A stretch of DNA of 6,250 bases from Desulfobacterales bacterium. Lineage in GTDB: Bacteria; Desulfobacterota; DSM-4660; Desulfatiglandales; Desulfatiglandaceae. The notes under the pieces were generated by a model. The model had not been told where the DNA came from and ran no database searches. It saw only the letters and a list, made by a program, of their open reading frames with translations. The position numbers were made by a program, and so were the translations under genes. Below are positions 5,185-6,250 of this stretch, piece after piece; positions within the stretch are counted from its first letter, which is position 1; each line of letters opens with the position of its first letter. Location of the stretch: the NCBI GenBank assembly GCA_022013615.1, contig JAKLQB010000631.1, positions 1 through 6,250 of the forward strand. The letters run 5' to 3'.

Positions 5185-6250
5185 CTAACTCTCTAATATT
5201 TTCGGGACCTTAAAGTAACCCTTTTCTCTCATGGGGGCGTTTGACAATAGTGGCTTTGTCTTTTTTGCTTTACCGGGTTTGTCCTCTCGCCAGACATTCT
5301 TTACTTCCAATACATGACTCATTGGACGCACCTTCTCCGTATCTAACTCTTTAAGTGTCTCAAAATAATCTAAAATAGAATTCAGGTCTTTCTGGTATAA
5401 AGCAGCCTCAGAATCATCAAGCTTCAACCGTGCAAGTTTTGCCACGTGTGCGACCTCATCTCTGGAAATCTTTTCAGGTCTTTTTAACTCATGCTCGGTG
5501 ATATCTTCTTGAGTCGGCCCATAAATTCTGCTTTCGGCCTTTCGTGTACGAAATCCTGAGCCCAGATTCAACTCTTCAAGATGGGATTTGTCCGCCGGAG
5601 ACGGGGCCCGGCTCAGGGGACAAAGGGCACGTCTGTTTTTAGGGAAAGCAATGACATCTCGAATGGACGGGACACTCAGAATCATTGCAACCATCCTGTC
5701 GATACCAAGGGCCACTCCACCGTGGGGCGGTGCACCATATTCCAATGCCCTGAGAAAAAAGCCGAACTTGGTTTCCGTTTCTTCCTTAGTCAAACCAAGG
5801 GCCTTAAAAACCTTTTCCTGGGTCTCCATTTTGTGGATACGGATACTCCCACCGCCTAATTCCTCCCCATTTACAACCAGATCATATGCCCTGGAATTGA
5901 GGCCCAGCAATTCCTCCATGTTTGTAGGAGAAAAATCGGTTGGATCTGGCATTGTAAATGGATGGTGCTGGGAGCTCATCTTCCCATCCTTGAGTTCGAA
6001 CAGCGGAAAGTTGCAAACCCACAAAGGGCGGTAGCTGTTCTCGGGGATTAGTTTTAGCCTGTCAGCGATGTGGAGTCGAAGACTGCAAAGCACCTCGCTG
6101 ATTAGGTCACGGGAGACATCGGCAATCATTATAAGTACATCACCATCTTCAGCCCCAAAAACCTTCATCAGGCCGTTTTTTTCGGCCCGGGTGAAAAACT
6201 GGACGATATTGGATTCCAGGCTCCCGCCGATGACTTTCATCCATGTCATA
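5185..6250 (-). CDS. aspS-gatC: Aspartyl-tRNA synthetase fused to GatC (5' end beyond window)
   Basis: One uninterrupted frame holds two proteins. Residues 1-230 of the visible part are the C-terminal portion of a bacterial AspRS, which charges tRNA with aspartate. They include the end of the GAD insertion domain ([13 protein letters not shown]), the catalytic blocks [38 protein letters not shown] and [18 protein letters not shown], class II motif 3 GVALGIDR (R185) and [10 protein letters not shown]. After a charged linker (about 231-260), residues 261-354 are a complete GatC ([40 protein letters not shown]), about the normal GatC length. No in-frame ATG, GTG or TTG lies near the GatC boundary, so separate GatC synthesis is unlikely. 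The first visible Met is internal to the GAD domain; the anticodon-binding N-terminus and most of the gene's 5' part are outside the window. GatC normally wraps around GatA and GatB, so fusion would tether the synthetase to GatCAB. First gene of the operon as seen here. Confidence 0.95.
   Translation of the reverse strand, partial: MTWMKVIGGSLESNIVQFFTRAEKNGLMKVFGAEDGDVLIMIADVSRDLISEVLCSLRLHIADRLKLIPENSYRPLWVCNFPLFELKDGKMSSQHHPFTMPDPTDFSPTNMEELLGLNSRAYDLVVNGEELGGGSIRIHKMETQEKVFKALGLTKEETETKFGFFLRALEYGAPPHGGVALGIDRMVAMILSVPSIRDVIAFPKNRRALCPLSRAPSPADKSHLEELNLGSGFRTRKAESRIYGPTQEDITEHELKRPEKISRDEVAHVAKLARLKLDDSEAALYQKDLNSILDYFETLKELDTEKVRPMSHVLEVKNVWREDKPGKAKKTKPLLSNAPMREKGYFKVPKILES

Noticed and set aside
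5581..6034. + strand frames opposite aspS-gatC
   Set aside because: These are shadows of the conserved AspRS core on the other strand.
6247..6249. ATG as a true start of the AspRS-GatC protein
   Set aside because: The Met lies inside the GAD domain; a functional AspRS needs several hundred residues more upstream, so the gene is simply cut by the window edge.

Overview
The window looks like a chromosomal housekeeping region from a bacterium of the deltaproteobacterial kind (Desulfobacterota, sulfate-reducer-like). This placement is an inference. It rests on an aspartyl-tRNA synthetase fused to GatC, a fusion I associate mainly with that group; on a sigma-54 type promoter before a short glutamine synthetase; and on short dispersed repeats of the 'HRRDAKNAEK' and 'SPFAKGG' types that are common in such genomes. 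No phage, plasmid, CRISPR, toxin or defence genes are visible.

Layout: bases 1-224 are an AT-rich regulatory region. It holds a good -24/-12 (sigma-54) promoter, a possible sigma-70 promoter, a nested dyad about 125 bases upstream of the predicted transcription start, and a strong ribosome binding site. glnA (225-1553, + strand) encodes an alpha-type glutamine synthetase I. It converges on an operon read on the - strand. Between them, 1554-1971 is non-coding and filled with small repeats and hairpins.

The - strand operon runs aspS-gatC fusion (enters from beyond the right edge, ends at 5185), then gatA (4981-3506), then gatB (3426-1972). Together these genes supply all three subunits of the tRNA-dependent amidotransferase GatCAB, plus the synthetase that can make its substrate. 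GatA releases ammonia from glutamine. GatB phosphorylates and amidates mischarged Asp-tRNA(Asn) and/or Glu-tRNA(Gln). GatC clamps GatA to GatB. Having GatC covalently joined to AspRS suggests a built-in transamidosome. glnA makes glutamine, the amide donor used by GatA, so the two transcription units are linked metabolically, though nothing in the sequence shows shared regulation.

The most notable structural feature is a 34-base interspersed repeat present at both gene junctions of the gat operon. One copy supplies the last codons of gatA (HRKDAKNAEKR), and it forms a near-perfect 19-base inverted pair with another copy just past the gatA stop. The third copy abuts a perfect 15-bp palindrome downstream of aspS-gatC. 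I see no wholly new gene system. The fusion and the repeat colonisation of the operon are the observations most worth following.
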